Part shown: piece after piece, positions 51,050-59,842 of the stretch
Numbering within the stretch: position 1 is the stretch's first letter
Layout: the number at the start of each line of letters is the position of its first letter
Assembly (NCBI GenBank): GCA_902464635.1
Contig: CABQKC010000002.1
Coordinates: 1-64,000 of the forward strand
DNA: 64,000 bases
Direction: 5' to 3'
Source: an uncultured Caryophanales bacterium
GTDB taxonomy: Bacteria > Bacillota_I > Bacilli_A > RFN20 > CAG-826
Translations under genes and position numbers: made by a program
The notes under the pieces: model-generated
What the model was told of the DNA's origin: nothing
What the model saw: only the letters and a program-made list of their open reading frames with translations
The model's database searches: none

Positions 51050-53038
51050 ATGGAATCAGTCAGAACAATGAAAGAAAGATCTAACCTATCCGTTGCTGCG
51101 CTTCGTGCCTTGGTCATCGATGAGACCAACAAAGCCAAAAGCGGACACCCTGGAATGGCGCTAGATATTGCTCCTGCAATGTATGCCTTGTTTAGGGATC
51201 ACTTAGTTGCGACCCCGAACCATCCTGACTGGGTCAATAGAGATAGATTCGTCCTCTCTAGTGGACACGTTTCCTCTTTGTATTATGCGATGCTCCATAT
51301 CGCTGGATATGATGTCACCATGGATGACTTAAAATCATTCAGGCAGCTTCATTCCCGCACTCCTGGGCACCCTGAAGTAGGTGTTACTAGCGGAGTCGAT
51401 GCATCTAGCGGCCCCCTTGGACAAGGTATTGGACAAGCCGTTGGTATGGCAATAGCAGAAAAAACCATCTCTGCTAGCTATAAAGAAGGCAGCCGCATCA
51501 TGAACCATTATACCTATTGTATCTGTGGTGATGGATGCCTAGAAGAAGGGATATCGCAAGAAGCAATTTCAATCGCAGGCCATAATAGGCTCAATAAATT
51601 GATTCTTATCTATGATGAAAATGGTTCGACTCTAGATGGGCCAACTTCGGATTCCCTTTCTGAAAACGTTAAATTGCGCTTCCTTTCAAGCGAATGGAAC
51701 GTCCTCGAGGTAAATGATGGCAATTCCATCCAATCAATCTCACAAGCCATTAGCAAGGCTAAAAGGAGCAAATGCTTCCCAACCTTAATAATCGTCCATA
51801 CCAAGATTGGATATGGTTCCAAAAACGAAGGAAGCCATGTAACTCACGGTGAACCTTTGGGCGAAGAAGATGGAAACAATGCCAAAAAGAAATTTGGCTA
51901 TGATTATCCTGAATTTAGCGTTCCTAACGAAGTTTATGAAGATTTGAAATCTACATTCGTTGCTAGAGGCGAATCCGCTTATAAAGCCTATGCCGAGGAA
52001 TTTGCCTCCTATAAGAAATTCCATGAAGAAGATGCAAAGATGTTTTTGACTTCATTCGGAAATAAGTTTGCTTCATTGGCAAATAATATCGAGCCTATTG
52101 AATATAAAGAAGCCGAAGCAAGCAGGGCAACTTCTGGAAGATGTCTAACCTCTTTCTATAAGAGTGTCCCATTCCTATTTGGTGGATCAGCCGACGTAGC
52201 TGGATCTACTAAAACCAATATCAAGGAAGTTGAGATGTTTACAAATGCCAACCCTGATGGGCATGATATGCATTGGGGAATCCGTGAATTTGGCATGGCA
52301 AGTTGCTGCAATGGCATTGCCCTGCATGGCGGACTTAAGCCATATTGTGCCTGCTTCATGGTATTTGCTGACTATCTAAAGCCTGCGATTAGGATGGCGG
52401 CTTTGCAACATCTAAATGTTGTCTATATCTTTACTCACGATTCAATTGCAGTTGGGGAAGATGGCCCAACCCATCAACCAATTGAACAATTAGCAATGTT
52501 AAGAAGCATTCCAAATATCAAGGTAATTAGACCAGCCGACCAAAAAGAAGTCATGGGAGCCTATAAAGAAGCCTTCCTATCTGATTTTGATGGACCGGTC
52601 TGCTTGATTTTATCTAGACAAAACCTCCCATTGCTCTCTTCTAGCGATGAAAATAAAGTCAAAGAAGGCGGATATTTCATTTCTAAAAACAAAAATAGCG
52701 ATTGCCTACTAATTGCAACTGGAAGCGAAGTTAGCCTTGCTATTGATGCTGCCTCGATTCTAAAAGAAAGAGGGATAGTTGCTGATATAATTAGCGCACC
52801 ATGCCTAGAATCCTTATATAAAAACAAGGAAATGATGGATAAAATCGAATCTTATCCATATGAAAAGCGTATTTCTATCGAAATGCTTTCTACCTTTGGC
52901 TGGGGAAAATTAGCTAAGCACAACATCGGTATCGATGATTTCGGCGCTTCTGGTAAGCCAGTTGATGTCTTATCTAATTTTGGCTTTACCAAAGAAGCAA
53001 TCGCAGAGAAAGTTGCTCTTCTATTATTAAAAAAGTAA
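51050..53038 (+). CDS. tkt: Transketolase
   Basis: A 662-residue thiamine-diphosphate enzyme of the pentose phosphate pathway. The TPP-binding GDGCLEEGISQEA is at about 160, the N-terminal SGHPGMALDIAPAMYALF and GPLGQGIGQAVGMA are canonical, and the pyrimidine domain contains HDSIAVGEDGPTHQPIEQL. I chose the ATG at 51050 with TTGGAGGAAA upstream. A TTG at 51038 lies within that ribosome binding site. It forms its own unit between aspS and an Asp23-like gene. Confidence 0.97.
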   Translation: MESVRTMKERSNLSVAALRALVIDETNKAKSGHPGMALDIAPAMYALFRDHLVATPNHPDWVNRDRFVLSSGHVSSLYYAMLHIAGYDVTMDDLKSFRQLHSRTPGHPEVGVTSGVDASSGPLGQGIGQAVGMAIAEKTISASYKEGSRIMNHYTYCICGDGCLEEGISQEAISIAGHNRLNKLILIYDENGSTLDGPTSDSLSENVKLRFLSSEWNVLEVNDGNSIQSISQAISKAKRSKCFPTLIIVHTKIGYGSKNEGSHVTHGEPLGEEDGNNAKKKFGYDYPEFSVPNEVYEDLKSTFVARGESAYKAYAEEFASYKKFHEEDAKMFLTSFGNKFASLANNIEPIEYKEAEASRATSGRCLTSFYKSVPFLFGGSADVAGSTKTNIKEVEMFTNANPDGHDMHWGIREFGMASCCNGIALHGGLKPYCACFMVFADYLKPAIRMAALQHLNVVYIFTHDSIAVGEDGPTHQPIEQLAMLRSIPNIKVIRPADQKEVMGAYKEAFLSDFDGPVCLILSRQNLPLLSSSDENKVKEGGYFISKNKNSDCLLIATGSEVSLAIDAASILKERGIVADIISAPCLESLYKNKEMMDKIESYPYEKRISIEMLSTFGWGKLAKHNIGIDDFGASGKPVDVLSNFGFTKEAIAEKVALLLLKK

Positions 53039-53041
53039 AAT
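53036..53041 (+). promoter_or_regulatory. -10 box overlapping the tkt stop, leaderless start at 53048
   Basis: TAAAAT overlaps the tkt stop codon and ends seven bases before the next ATG. TTGCTC (53013-53018) lies 17 bases upstream as a possible -35 box. Confidence 0.45.
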
Positions 53042-53047
53042 CTAATT

Positions 53048-53380
53048 ATGAAAAACTATGTAATGATAAATAATTATGGAAGATTGGGGACAATGGGCAT
53101 TTCTACAAATGCCATTGCTTCAATTGCCACCAAAGCGGTAAATTCCTTTAGGGGAGTATCCATTAAAAGCAAAAAAGCCTTATTTTCGGTTGATAAAGGG
53201 GTTAAGGTTACTTTAGGTAAAGATGGCAGGGCTATCGTCAGCATCGATGTCATCCTTCCTTCTGATTCTCCAGTCAAGACTACTTGTCTAAATATCCAAA
53301 AGGAAGTAGCCTCGGCCATATCTTTAATGTGTGACACCGTCCCATATGATGTAAAAATTAAAGTTGTGAAGGTCGCATGA
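53048..53380 (+). CDS. Asp23/Gls24 family protein (YqhY-like)
   Basis: A 110-residue protein of the Asp23/Gls24 (DUF322) family: GRLGTMGISTNAIASIATKAVNSFRGV followed by a beta-strand core (VSIDVILPSDSPVKTTCLNIQKEV). In Bacillus yqhY lies just before nusB. Here one small membrane protein gene intervenes. Members are linked to envelope stress and to regulation of lipid synthesis. The protein has no signal peptide, and the next gene overlaps its stop. No ribosome binding site is seen, and a leaderless mRNA is predicted. Confidence 0.82.
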   Translation: MKNYVMINNYGRLGTMGISTNAIASIATKAVNSFRGVSIKSKKALFSVDKGVKVTLGKDGRAIVSIDVILPSDSPVKTTCLNIQKEVASAISLMCDTVPYDVKIKVVKVA

Positions 53381-53820
53381 GCCAAACTAGATTCGATAAA
53401 GCTCTTATCCGATATCAAAAATTCTCTTTGCTACCATTAATAATCTCTTTAGCATCGTTTTTTGCTAGCCTAGTCTATCATTTAGCCTCTAAACAAGGGG
53501 CTTTTCTAATGTTTTATTTCTTAACTTACTGCTATTTTGATGTAGCTCTATTCTTTGTATTGTCTGGTTTGTTAATTTTAGTTGGGGCAATAGCAACATT
53601 ATTTGCGGCAAAAGGAAGAGTCATCTATTTAATTATATTTGCTTCCTTCTATTTTCTAGATTTCATCTCTATTTTCTTCTCTTCATTTACCGGAAATGAA
53701 TCTAATTATGTAGCATCGATTTTAATACATATAGTTGTTTTAATTCTGCTTGGATTAGGCATTTTCTTCTATTGTTTGGCTAAAAAAGAGCTAATCGAAG
53801 AAAAAAAGAAGTTAAAATAA
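53377..53820 (+). CDS. Four-span membrane protein, unknown function
   Basis: A 147-residue hydrophobic protein with four predicted spans (about 18-38, 50-78, 85-110 and 112-135) and a Lys/Glu-rich C-terminal tail (KKELIEEKKKLK). Its ATG overlaps the Asp23-like stop (ATGA), so the two are translated together. No family is recognised. Asp23 proteins in other Firmicutes are held at the membrane by a partner (AmaP), and this protein could play that part. That is inference from position and topology alone. Confidence 0.7.
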   Translation: MSQTRFDKALIRYQKFSLLPLIISLASFFASLVYHLASKQGAFLMFYFLTYCYFDVALFFVLSGLLILVGAIATLFAAKGRVIYLIIFASFYFLDFISIFFSSFTGNESNYVASILIHIVVLILLGLGIFFYCLAKKELIEEKKKLK

Positions 53821-53883
53821 GAAGTTGATAATGAATTAAGAAAGCATAAATGGTAGAATTCCACCTTGTAAAAGGAAGTAATT

Positions 53884-54363
53884 ATGGACGAAGAACTTGA
53901 TCTAACTGAACCTAGCAGCGAATTAGGAAGAAACAAACTCCAAAAAGTAACAATGGAAGTACTTTATGCCGTCTTGACCTATATTGATATGGGCGAACCG
54001 GTGGATGTTGAGAATATTATCTCTTCATTATTTGAAGAAGATTACGAAGATTGCCCATTTTTTACTAAAGCCGTCACGATTATGGCCATCAAGAAATATG
54101 ATGAAATAATCAAGACTTTCAATGCGAATATGCGTAAATGGACATTTGATAGACTCAATAGAGTCGAACAGGCCATATTGATGCTTGCCTATGTTCATTT
54201 CTATTATGTCGAGCCAGATGTTGACAAAAGTGTTGTCATCGACGTTGCCATCAAATTGGCAAAATCATATCTAGACATGGGATTTGACAAGGTCAAAAAC
54301 AAGGAAAAGGGCGATTACCAGTTCGTAAATGCCATCCTTGATAAGACTTTGGTTAGGAAATAA
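53884..54363 (+). CDS. nusB: Transcription antitermination/ribosome biogenesis factor NusB
   Basis: A 159-residue all-helical protein of the NusB family. The conserved C-terminal block WTFDRLNRVEQAILMLAYVHF, then KSVVIDVAIKLAKSYLDMGFDKVKNKEKGDYQFVNAILDK in segments, corresponds to the family's DRI-x-RVE..IL..A and FVNG.LD regions. An AAAAGGAAG site precedes the ATG. It is followed by xseA after one base. Confidence 0.9.
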   Translation: MDEELDLTEPSSELGRNKLQKVTMEVLYAVLTYIDMGEPVDVENIISSLFEEDYEDCPFFTKAVTIMAIKKYDEIIKTFNANMRKWTFDRLNRVEQAILMLAYVHFYYVEPDVDKSVVIDVAIKLAKSYLDMGFDKVKNKEKGDYQFVNAILDKTLVRK

Positions 54364-54364
54364 C

Positions 54365-55576
54365 ATGGAGAGTAAGGAGTTCCTCTCTATTACTGAATTC
54401 AATTCTAGAATCAAGGACTGCCTTGAGTCGAGCTCCTTATTTAAATTCGTCTATCTACGTGGAGAAATATCAAATTACAAGGTATATCCTTCTGGACATG
54501 CCTATTTTTCTTTAAAAGACGATAAATCGCTTCTTTCTGCGATGATGTGGTCAAATAGAAGAATGGGGCTTGCTTTTGAACCGAAAACCGGTGATGAAGT
54601 AATCGTATGTGGTTCGATAAATGTCTATCCTCCAAGGGGCTCATATTCTTTTATTGTCGATAAAATGGAGCTTTATGGACAAGGAAACGAAGCCTTGAAG
54701 TTAAAGCTATTATATGAAAAGCTAGCCGAGGAAGGACTTTTTGATCCTTCTAAAAAGAAGGGTATTCCTCTTTTTCCAAATAGGATTGGAGTCATTGCGG
54801 GGGCGAATTCGGCTGGCTTAAAAGATATAGTCCATAATATTTGCCTTAGATATCCTTTGGTTCAAATATATGTTTTTCCTTCATTAGTTCAAGGAAAAGA
54901 GGCTCCTAAAGACTTGCTTAGGGCATTAGAATTGGCATCTAAAGCAAATCTAGATACTCTTATCATAGGTAGGGGCGGGGGCTCTAGCGAGGATTTAAGC
55001 GCGTTTAACGATGAAAGCCTTATAAGAGCTCTCTATAAGTGTGAAATCCCTATTATTTCGGCTGTAGGGCATGAAATAGACACAACTCTTACTGATTTAG
55101 TTGCAGATAAAAGAGTTTCTACCCCGACAGGAGCCGCGGTTGCATCTACCCCAAATAAAGATGATTTGTTTATTAGGTTAGACCAATACCTAGAATCTAT
55201 AACAAAAATAGTCTCTAATAAGATTGATTTGTATTCATCTAAACTTGCTGGGTTGTCATCTAGACCATATTTCAAGGATCCTTCTGCTTTATATTCGCAG
55301 AAACTAGATTCCCTTTCTAAATTAGGACATAGGCTTGATTTAGCTTATAAAAATAGAATGGAAAAGGCGACTTCCAGGCTAGGCGAACTTCAAAATAGAC
55401 TTAATTCACTTAACCCGGAAAACGTGATAAACAGGGGATATTCGTTAACTTTGAATAAAAATAATAAACCTATTCAGTCGATTGAAGATGTGCAGATAGG
55501 GGAAGAATTAATAACTAAGGTAAAAGGTGGTATAATCATCAATACAGTTAAAGACAAAAAGAAGGAGCAACAGTAA
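54365..55576 (+). CDS. xseA: Exodeoxyribonuclease VII large subunit
   Basis: A 403-residue protein with an N-terminal OB-fold (LSITEFNSRIKDCLE, VYLRGEISNYKVYPSGHAYFSLKD), the catalytic domain with GRGGGSSEDLSAFNDE and ISAVGHEIDTTLTDLVADKRVSTPTGAA, and a coiled-coil C-terminal half. I start it at 54365, directly after nusB, since the family's N-terminus begins there. An upstream in-frame ATG at 54329 lies inside nusB. It overlaps xseB by one base. Confidence 0.95.
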   Translation: MESKEFLSITEFNSRIKDCLESSSLFKFVYLRGEISNYKVYPSGHAYFSLKDDKSLLSAMMWSNRRMGLAFEPKTGDEVIVCGSINVYPPRGSYSFIVDKMELYGQGNEALKLKLLYEKLAEEGLFDPSKKKGIPLFPNRIGVIAGANSAGLKDIVHNICLRYPLVQIYVFPSLVQGKEAPKDLLRALELASKANLDTLIIGRGGGSSEDLSAFNDESLIRALYKCEIPIISAVGHEIDTTLTDLVADKRVSTPTGAAVASTPNKDDLFIRLDQYLESITKIVSNKIDLYSSKLAGLSSRPYFKDPSALYSQKLDSLSKLGHRLDLAYKNRMEKATSRLGELQNRLNSLNPENVINRGYSLTLNKNNKPIQSIEDVQIGEELITKVKGGIIINTVKDKKKEQQ

Positions 55577-55761
55577 TGGAAAAGTTTGAGACTAGACTAG
55601 CTAAACTAGAAGAAATCGTTAATAAACTTGAGACAACTACCTTGCCTCTAGATGAGACTTTATCTCTTTTCAAGCAAGGAAAAGAATTGATAAAGACCTT
55701 GGAAAACGATTTGCAAACGGCAAAGAATGAAATCGTAACTGTTACAGAAGAAAGTAAATAA
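55576..55761 (+). CDS. xseB: Exodeoxyribonuclease VII small subunit
   Basis: A 61-residue helical protein with the standard XseB pattern: FETRLAKLEEIVNKLET, then LPLDETLSLFKQGKELIK. Several copies bind the coiled coil of XseA to form the active enzyme. The start overlaps the xseA stop (TAATG), and AAGGAGCAA lies upstream. Confidence 0.94.
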   Translation: MEKFETRLAKLEEIVNKLETTTLPLDETLSLFKQGKELIKTLENDLQTAKNEIVTVTEESK

Positions 55762-55790
55762 AGGATAGATAATTAGTAGTTTTCTAGTAT

Positions 55791-57662
55791 ATGAAAAAGT
55801 CCGATAAAAACGACATAATCAGCATAAAAACGTTAAAAGGGGAAGAAGAACTGAAATCATTGAATTATAAACAAGTTGATTCCCTTTGTTCTTCTATTAG
55901 AGACGAAATAATAGATGCTTGTTCAAAATATGGAGGCCATCTTTCTAGCAATCTTGGGATTGTCGAGACTACAGTTGCCTTGCATAGGGTTTTTTCATTC
56001 CCAAAAGATAAATTGATATTCGATGTCGGTCACCAATGCTATACGCATAAACTTTTATCTGGTAGAAGTCTAGAAAACCTCAATATGCCGGGCTTTTCTA
56101 GCGGTTTCCAAAAAATTAATGAATCTCCTTTTGATCCATATGAAGCAGGCCATTCATCTACTTCGATATCTGCTGCTGAAGGCTTTGCTATTGCTAGGGA
56201 TTATAAAAAAGAAAAGTATGAGATTGTCGCATTAATTGGGGATGGCTCTATTGTTAATGGTCTTTCTTTTGAAGGATTAAACGATTTAACTGCGAGGGGA
56301 CATAAAGTAATAATCATATTAAATGATAACGATATGGCTATTTCTCAGCCTGCCGGCTCGGTTTCTAAGCTTTTTAGGAGAGTTTCTTCTGGCAAAGCCT
56401 ATAATTCGCTTAAGGCTAAATATCGTAGATTCCTTTGTTCTACTAGGGCTGGTCAAAGGCTATATAATTTCTCGACTTCGATAAAAAACTCGATAAAAAG
56501 GACACTTATTCCTATTACTTTGTTCGATAACCTTGGCTATACATATATTGGACCAATAAACGGGCATGATGTAAAAGCTATCGAAAAAGGATTAAAAAGA
56601 GCATTAGTATGCACTAAATCGGTCATAGTCCACGTCCGTACAATCAAAGGTAAAGGTTATAAATTTGCAGAAAATGATAAGAGTGGTTATTGGCATGGGG
56701 TTACTCCTTTTGATATTGAGACTGGAAGACCAAAAAACACTCATCCTGACCTTATTTCTTTCTCTCATTACTTTGCAGATTTGACTGATGAAATAATGAA
56801 TGAAGACGAGAATACTTTCCTTATTGTCCCAGCAACTTTAAAAGGTTCAGGATTAGAAAAGCCATTCGCCCATTATAAGGATAGATGTCTAGATGTTGGC
56901 ATTGCTGAAGAACATGCCTTAACTTTATCAGGAAGTCTTTCCTTAAATGGATTCCATCCAATAATAACGATATATTCGACATTTTTGCAAAGAGCATACG
57001 ATGAACTTAGCCATGACTGCGCTAGGATGAATCTAGATATGACCATCCTAATTGACCGTGCTGGACTAGTAGGCAAAAATGGGGATACCCATCAAGGTTT
57101 ATATGATGAATCCTACCTTTCTTCGATTCCAAATGTGATTTTGACTCAACCTTCAACAAAGCAAATCGCTAAAGCCTTATATAAGACTTCGTTAGAAAAA
57201 CATGGGGTATTTTGCATTAGGTATCCTCGCGAATTCGTATCTATTAATGAAGAAAGCGATATTGAATTACCTTTATTTGGCTTTCAATTCCTAAAAGAAT
57301 CTAAATCTAAAAATATGGTGATTGGAGTCGGTGGAAAAGGAAGGGAATTACTTTCTTTAATCGAAAAAGATAAGTTAGATACGAACTTTATTGATCCAAT
57401 ATACCTAAATCCAATCTCGCCCGAATTAATAAAAGAGCTTCTAAAACAAGATAAAATACTGGTTTATGATCCTTATGGAACCGATAATGGCTTTGCTGCT
57501 AATCTAGCTTTAGCATTATTGAAAGAAAACTATAAGGGACAATTCAAGGTAAAATCCGTTCCTAACCAATTCGTTAATTCAGATTCTTACGAGAACCAAT
57601 TGTCTAGGTTCTCCCTTTTGCCAAGGCAAGTCGAAGAATATTTGTTAAAGGAATTTAAATAG
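55791..57662 (+). CDS. dxs: 1-deoxy-D-xylulose-5-phosphate synthase
   Basis: A 623-residue TPP enzyme that starts the MEP isoprenoid pathway. GGHLSSNLGIVETTVALHRVF, FDVGHQCYTHKLLSGR, TPP-binding GDGSIVNGLSFEGLN and the second-domain block DVGIAEEHALTLSGSLSLNG are all in place. The usual catalytic E-Q-H context reads E-E-H. There is no clear ribosome binding site, and the gene begins 29 bases after xseB. ispA, often between xseB and dxs, is absent. Its presence implies isoprenoid synthesis despite a compact genome. Confidence 0.95.
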   Translation: MKKSDKNDIISIKTLKGEEELKSLNYKQVDSLCSSIRDEIIDACSKYGGHLSSNLGIVETTVALHRVFSFPKDKLIFDVGHQCYTHKLLSGRSLENLNMPGFSSGFQKINESPFDPYEAGHSSTSISAAEGFAIARDYKKEKYEIVALIGDGSIVNGLSFEGLNDLTARGHKVIIILNDNDMAISQPAGSVSKLFRRVSSGKAYNSLKAKYRRFLCSTRAGQRLYNFSTSIKNSIKRTLIPITLFDNLGYTYIGPINGHDVKAIEKGLKRALVCTKSVIVHVRTIKGKGYKFAENDKSGYWHGVTPFDIETGRPKNTHPDLISFSHYFADLTDEIMNEDENTFLIVPATLKGSGLEKPFAHYKDRCLDVGIAEEHALTLSGSLSLNGFHPIITIYSTFLQRAYDELSHDCARMNLDMTILIDRAGLVGKNGDTHQGLYDESYLSSIPNVILTQPSTKQIAKALYKTSLEKHGVFCIRYPREFVSINEESDIELPLFGFQFLKESKSKNMVIGVGGKGRELLSLIEKDKLDTNFIDPIYLNPISPELIKELLKQDKILVYDPYGTDNGFAANLALALLKENYKGQFKVKSVPNQFVNSDSYENQLSRFSLLPRQVEEYLLKEFK

Positions 57663-57667
57663 TCTAC

Positions 57668-57696
57668 TTAACATAATCTATATTAATCCTTAAAAT
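57668..57696 (+). promoter_or_regulatory. Promoter giving a leaderless dinB mRNA
   Basis: TTAACA (57668-57673), a 17-base spacer and TAAAAT (57691-57696), whose end is seven bases before the ATG at 57703. No ribosome binding site and no obvious LexA box. Confidence 0.65.
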
Positions 57697-57702
57697 ATAG
57701 AT

Positions 57703-58893
57703 ATGGCTAGCAAGATTATCATGCATATCGATCTCAACGCTTTCTTTGTTAGCTGCGAGATAATAAAGAATCCGTCTTTGGCAGGAAAGCCTGTTTTAAT
57801 CGGGCATTCTGGTAGATCTGGCATTGTTTCGACTGCATCTTATGAGGCTAGAAAGAAAGGATGCCATTCAGGACAACCGATGTTCATGGCAAAAGAAATT
57901 TGTCCTGAAGCTATCGTAGTTCCTTCTGATTATAGATTTTATGAGGTAATGTCTACTTCCTTCTTTTCCTTTTTGAAGCAATATTGCAAAAAGATAGAAA
58001 TAGCCTCGATAGATGAAGCATATTGCGATATGAGCGAAGCTTTATCTAAAGTTAAAGATCCTATTTCCTATTTAAAAGAAATGCAGCTTGAATTAAAAAA
58101 GGAGACTGGACTAGGCTGCTCAATTGGAATTGCCCCAACTAAATGGCTAGCCAAGATGGCTTCTGATTTAAAAAAGCCAATGGGACTTACTTTAATTAGA
58201 AGAAAAGACATTAAGGATATAATCTATCCTCTTCCAATCGAATCTTTTTGGGGAATTGGTAAAAAAAGCGTCCCTAAATTAAAAGGATTGGGAATCAATA
58301 CAATCGGAGATTTAGCAAAACTAGTAAATGGAGATGATGAATCTATTAAAAAGGAATTAGGAAAATTCTTCTTTACCATAAAAGAATGGGTAAATGGCAG
58401 AGGCAGCGATGAAATAAATACGGATCCATTTGATCCTAAATCTATCGGCAATTCTTCGACATTGAATTACGACTGCATCGGGATTAATGAAGTTGAAGAA
58501 ACTTTAAAATATCTTTCAAAAGAAGTCTCCATCAGGGCTAAAGAAGCCAAAAAGGTTGCTAAATTAGTTACTTTATCAGTAAAAGATACTTCCTTTTCCC
58601 TCCATAGCAAGAACAAGACTCTAGAAGAGCCAACAACTGATGAAAATATTATCTTTAATGAAATTAGGAAGCTTTATATTGCTAATTTCAATGAGATGAA
58701 CGTAAGACTTGTAGGGGTTACTTTAGGCAAATTAAGTTCAAAACACAACGCGAATGTTCAGATGAGTTTATGGAATTATCCTACTTATGAAGAGATGGAT
58801 AAGACTAAATTACTTATCGAAGATTTGAATAGAAAGATGAACAAGAAAGTATTCTTTAGACTTGGAGAGGTCAAAAAAGATGGAGATAAATGA
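57703..58893 (+). CDS. dinB: DNA polymerase IV (Y family)
   Basis: A 396-residue translesion polymerase. The metal-binding IMHIDLNAFFVSCE is at residues 5-18 and SIDEAYCDMSE at about 104-114. The little-finger region follows an HhH segment (IESFWGIGKKSVPKLKGLGINTIGDLA in parts). The C-terminal tail lacks a clear beta-clamp motif (QxxLF), though MSLWNY could substitute. The 3' end overlaps the recombinase gene by 14 bases. Confidence 0.93.
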   Translation: MASKIIMHIDLNAFFVSCEIIKNPSLAGKPVLIGHSGRSGIVSTASYEARKKGCHSGQPMFMAKEICPEAIVVPSDYRFYEVMSTSFFSFLKQYCKKIEIASIDEAYCDMSEALSKVKDPISYLKEMQLELKKETGLGCSIGIAPTKWLAKMASDLKKPMGLTLIRRKDIKDIIYPLPIESFWGIGKKSVPKLKGLGINTIGDLAKLVNGDDESIKKELGKFFFTIKEWVNGRGSDEINTDPFDPKSIGNSSTLNYDCIGINEVEETLKYLSKEVSIRAKEAKKVAKLVTLSVKDTSFSLHSKNKTLEEPTTDENIIFNEIRKLYIANFNEMNVRLVGVTLGKLSSKHNANVQMSLWNYPTYEEMDKTKLLIEDLNRKMNKKVFFRLGEVKKDGDK

Positions 58894-59764
58894 GGCTTTG
58901 GAGAAATATATTCTTTATCTAGTCGGAGAAAAAGGATTAAGCAAGAACACTGTTTCTAATTATAAAGAAGACCTAGATTTGTTTTTTCTCCATTTTGACG
59001 ATATTAAGGATACATCTTCTTTAGATGATTCTTTATTAGAAGAATATGCAGTTTATCAAGGAGAAAGAGGCTTAACAAGTTCTTCGATTGCAAGAAGATT
59101 ATCTTCATTAAAGAACTTCTTTCTTTTTCTAGATAAAGAAAAGATAGCAAATATCAATATTAGTCGACTTGATTTGCCTAAAAAGCAAAGAAAGTTACCA
59201 GAAGTATTAAGTACTGAAGAAATATCTTCCTTATTATCTAGTATCGATACATCTAAAAAAGAAGGTAGTAGGGATCTAGCAATGTTATTAATGATGTATT
59301 CTAGCGGACTTAGGGTATCTGAATTGCTGGATTTAAAGATTGAAGATATTTCCTTTAGCAAAAGAATTATTTTAGTTAGGTCCGGTAAAGGAAATAAGCA
59401 AAGAAGCGTACCGATTAGCCAAGATTGTCTCGATGTTATCTTGAATTATATAGATACAAGCAGGAAAGAATTCCCTAATTCTAAGAAATCTCCTTACTTA
59501 TTCTTAAATAAATTCGGCAATCCGATGTCCCGTAATTACTTTTTTGTATTAGTTAAAGAATATGCTGCCCTTGCCGGGATTAATAAAAATATCCATCCCC
59601 ATACATTGCGCCATTCATTCGCGACGACTTTATTAGAAAACGGAATTAACATTGTTGCCTTAAAAGACATGCTAGGACATTCCCATCTAGAAACAACCCA
59701 GATATATACAAAAGTATCGACTAAAAAGGCATTTAAGGACTATTCTTCAACTTTTGACAAATAG
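58880..59764 (+). CDS. xerD: Tyrosine recombinase XerD-like
   Basis: A 294-residue Xer recombinase of standard length. It has an N-terminal SAM-like DNA-binding domain (LEKYILYLVGEKGLSKNTVSNYKEDL in parts) and a catalytic domain with Arg in SGLRVSELL, Lys in RSGKGNKQRSVP, HTLRHSFAT (His-x-x-Arg), LGHSHLETTQIYTKVS with the final His and nucleophile Tyr. I chose the ATG at 58880 (GGAGAGG upstream) rather than the TTG at 58862. It is followed by deoB, the same pair as ripX-drm in Bacillus, supporting XerD. A dif-like site lies 3.5 kb downstream. Confidence 0.92.
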   Translation: MEINEALEKYILYLVGEKGLSKNTVSNYKEDLDLFFLHFDDIKDTSSLDDSLLEEYAVYQGERGLTSSSIARRLSSLKNFFLFLDKEKIANINISRLDLPKKQRKLPEVLSTEEISSLLSSIDTSKKEGSRDLAMLLMMYSSGLRVSELLDLKIEDISFSKRIILVRSGKGNKQRSVPISQDCLDVILNYIDTSRKEFPNSKKSPYLFLNKFGNPMSRNYFFVLVKEYAALAGINKNIHPHTLRHSFATTLLENGINIVALKDMLGHSHLETTQIYTKVSTKKAFKDYSSTFDK

Positions 59765-59842
59765 TCAAATCATCTTTTAAGACAAATCAAGGCAAAGAAT
59801 ATATAATCTAGTTACAAATAATTTTGGAGGTTAACTAAGCTA

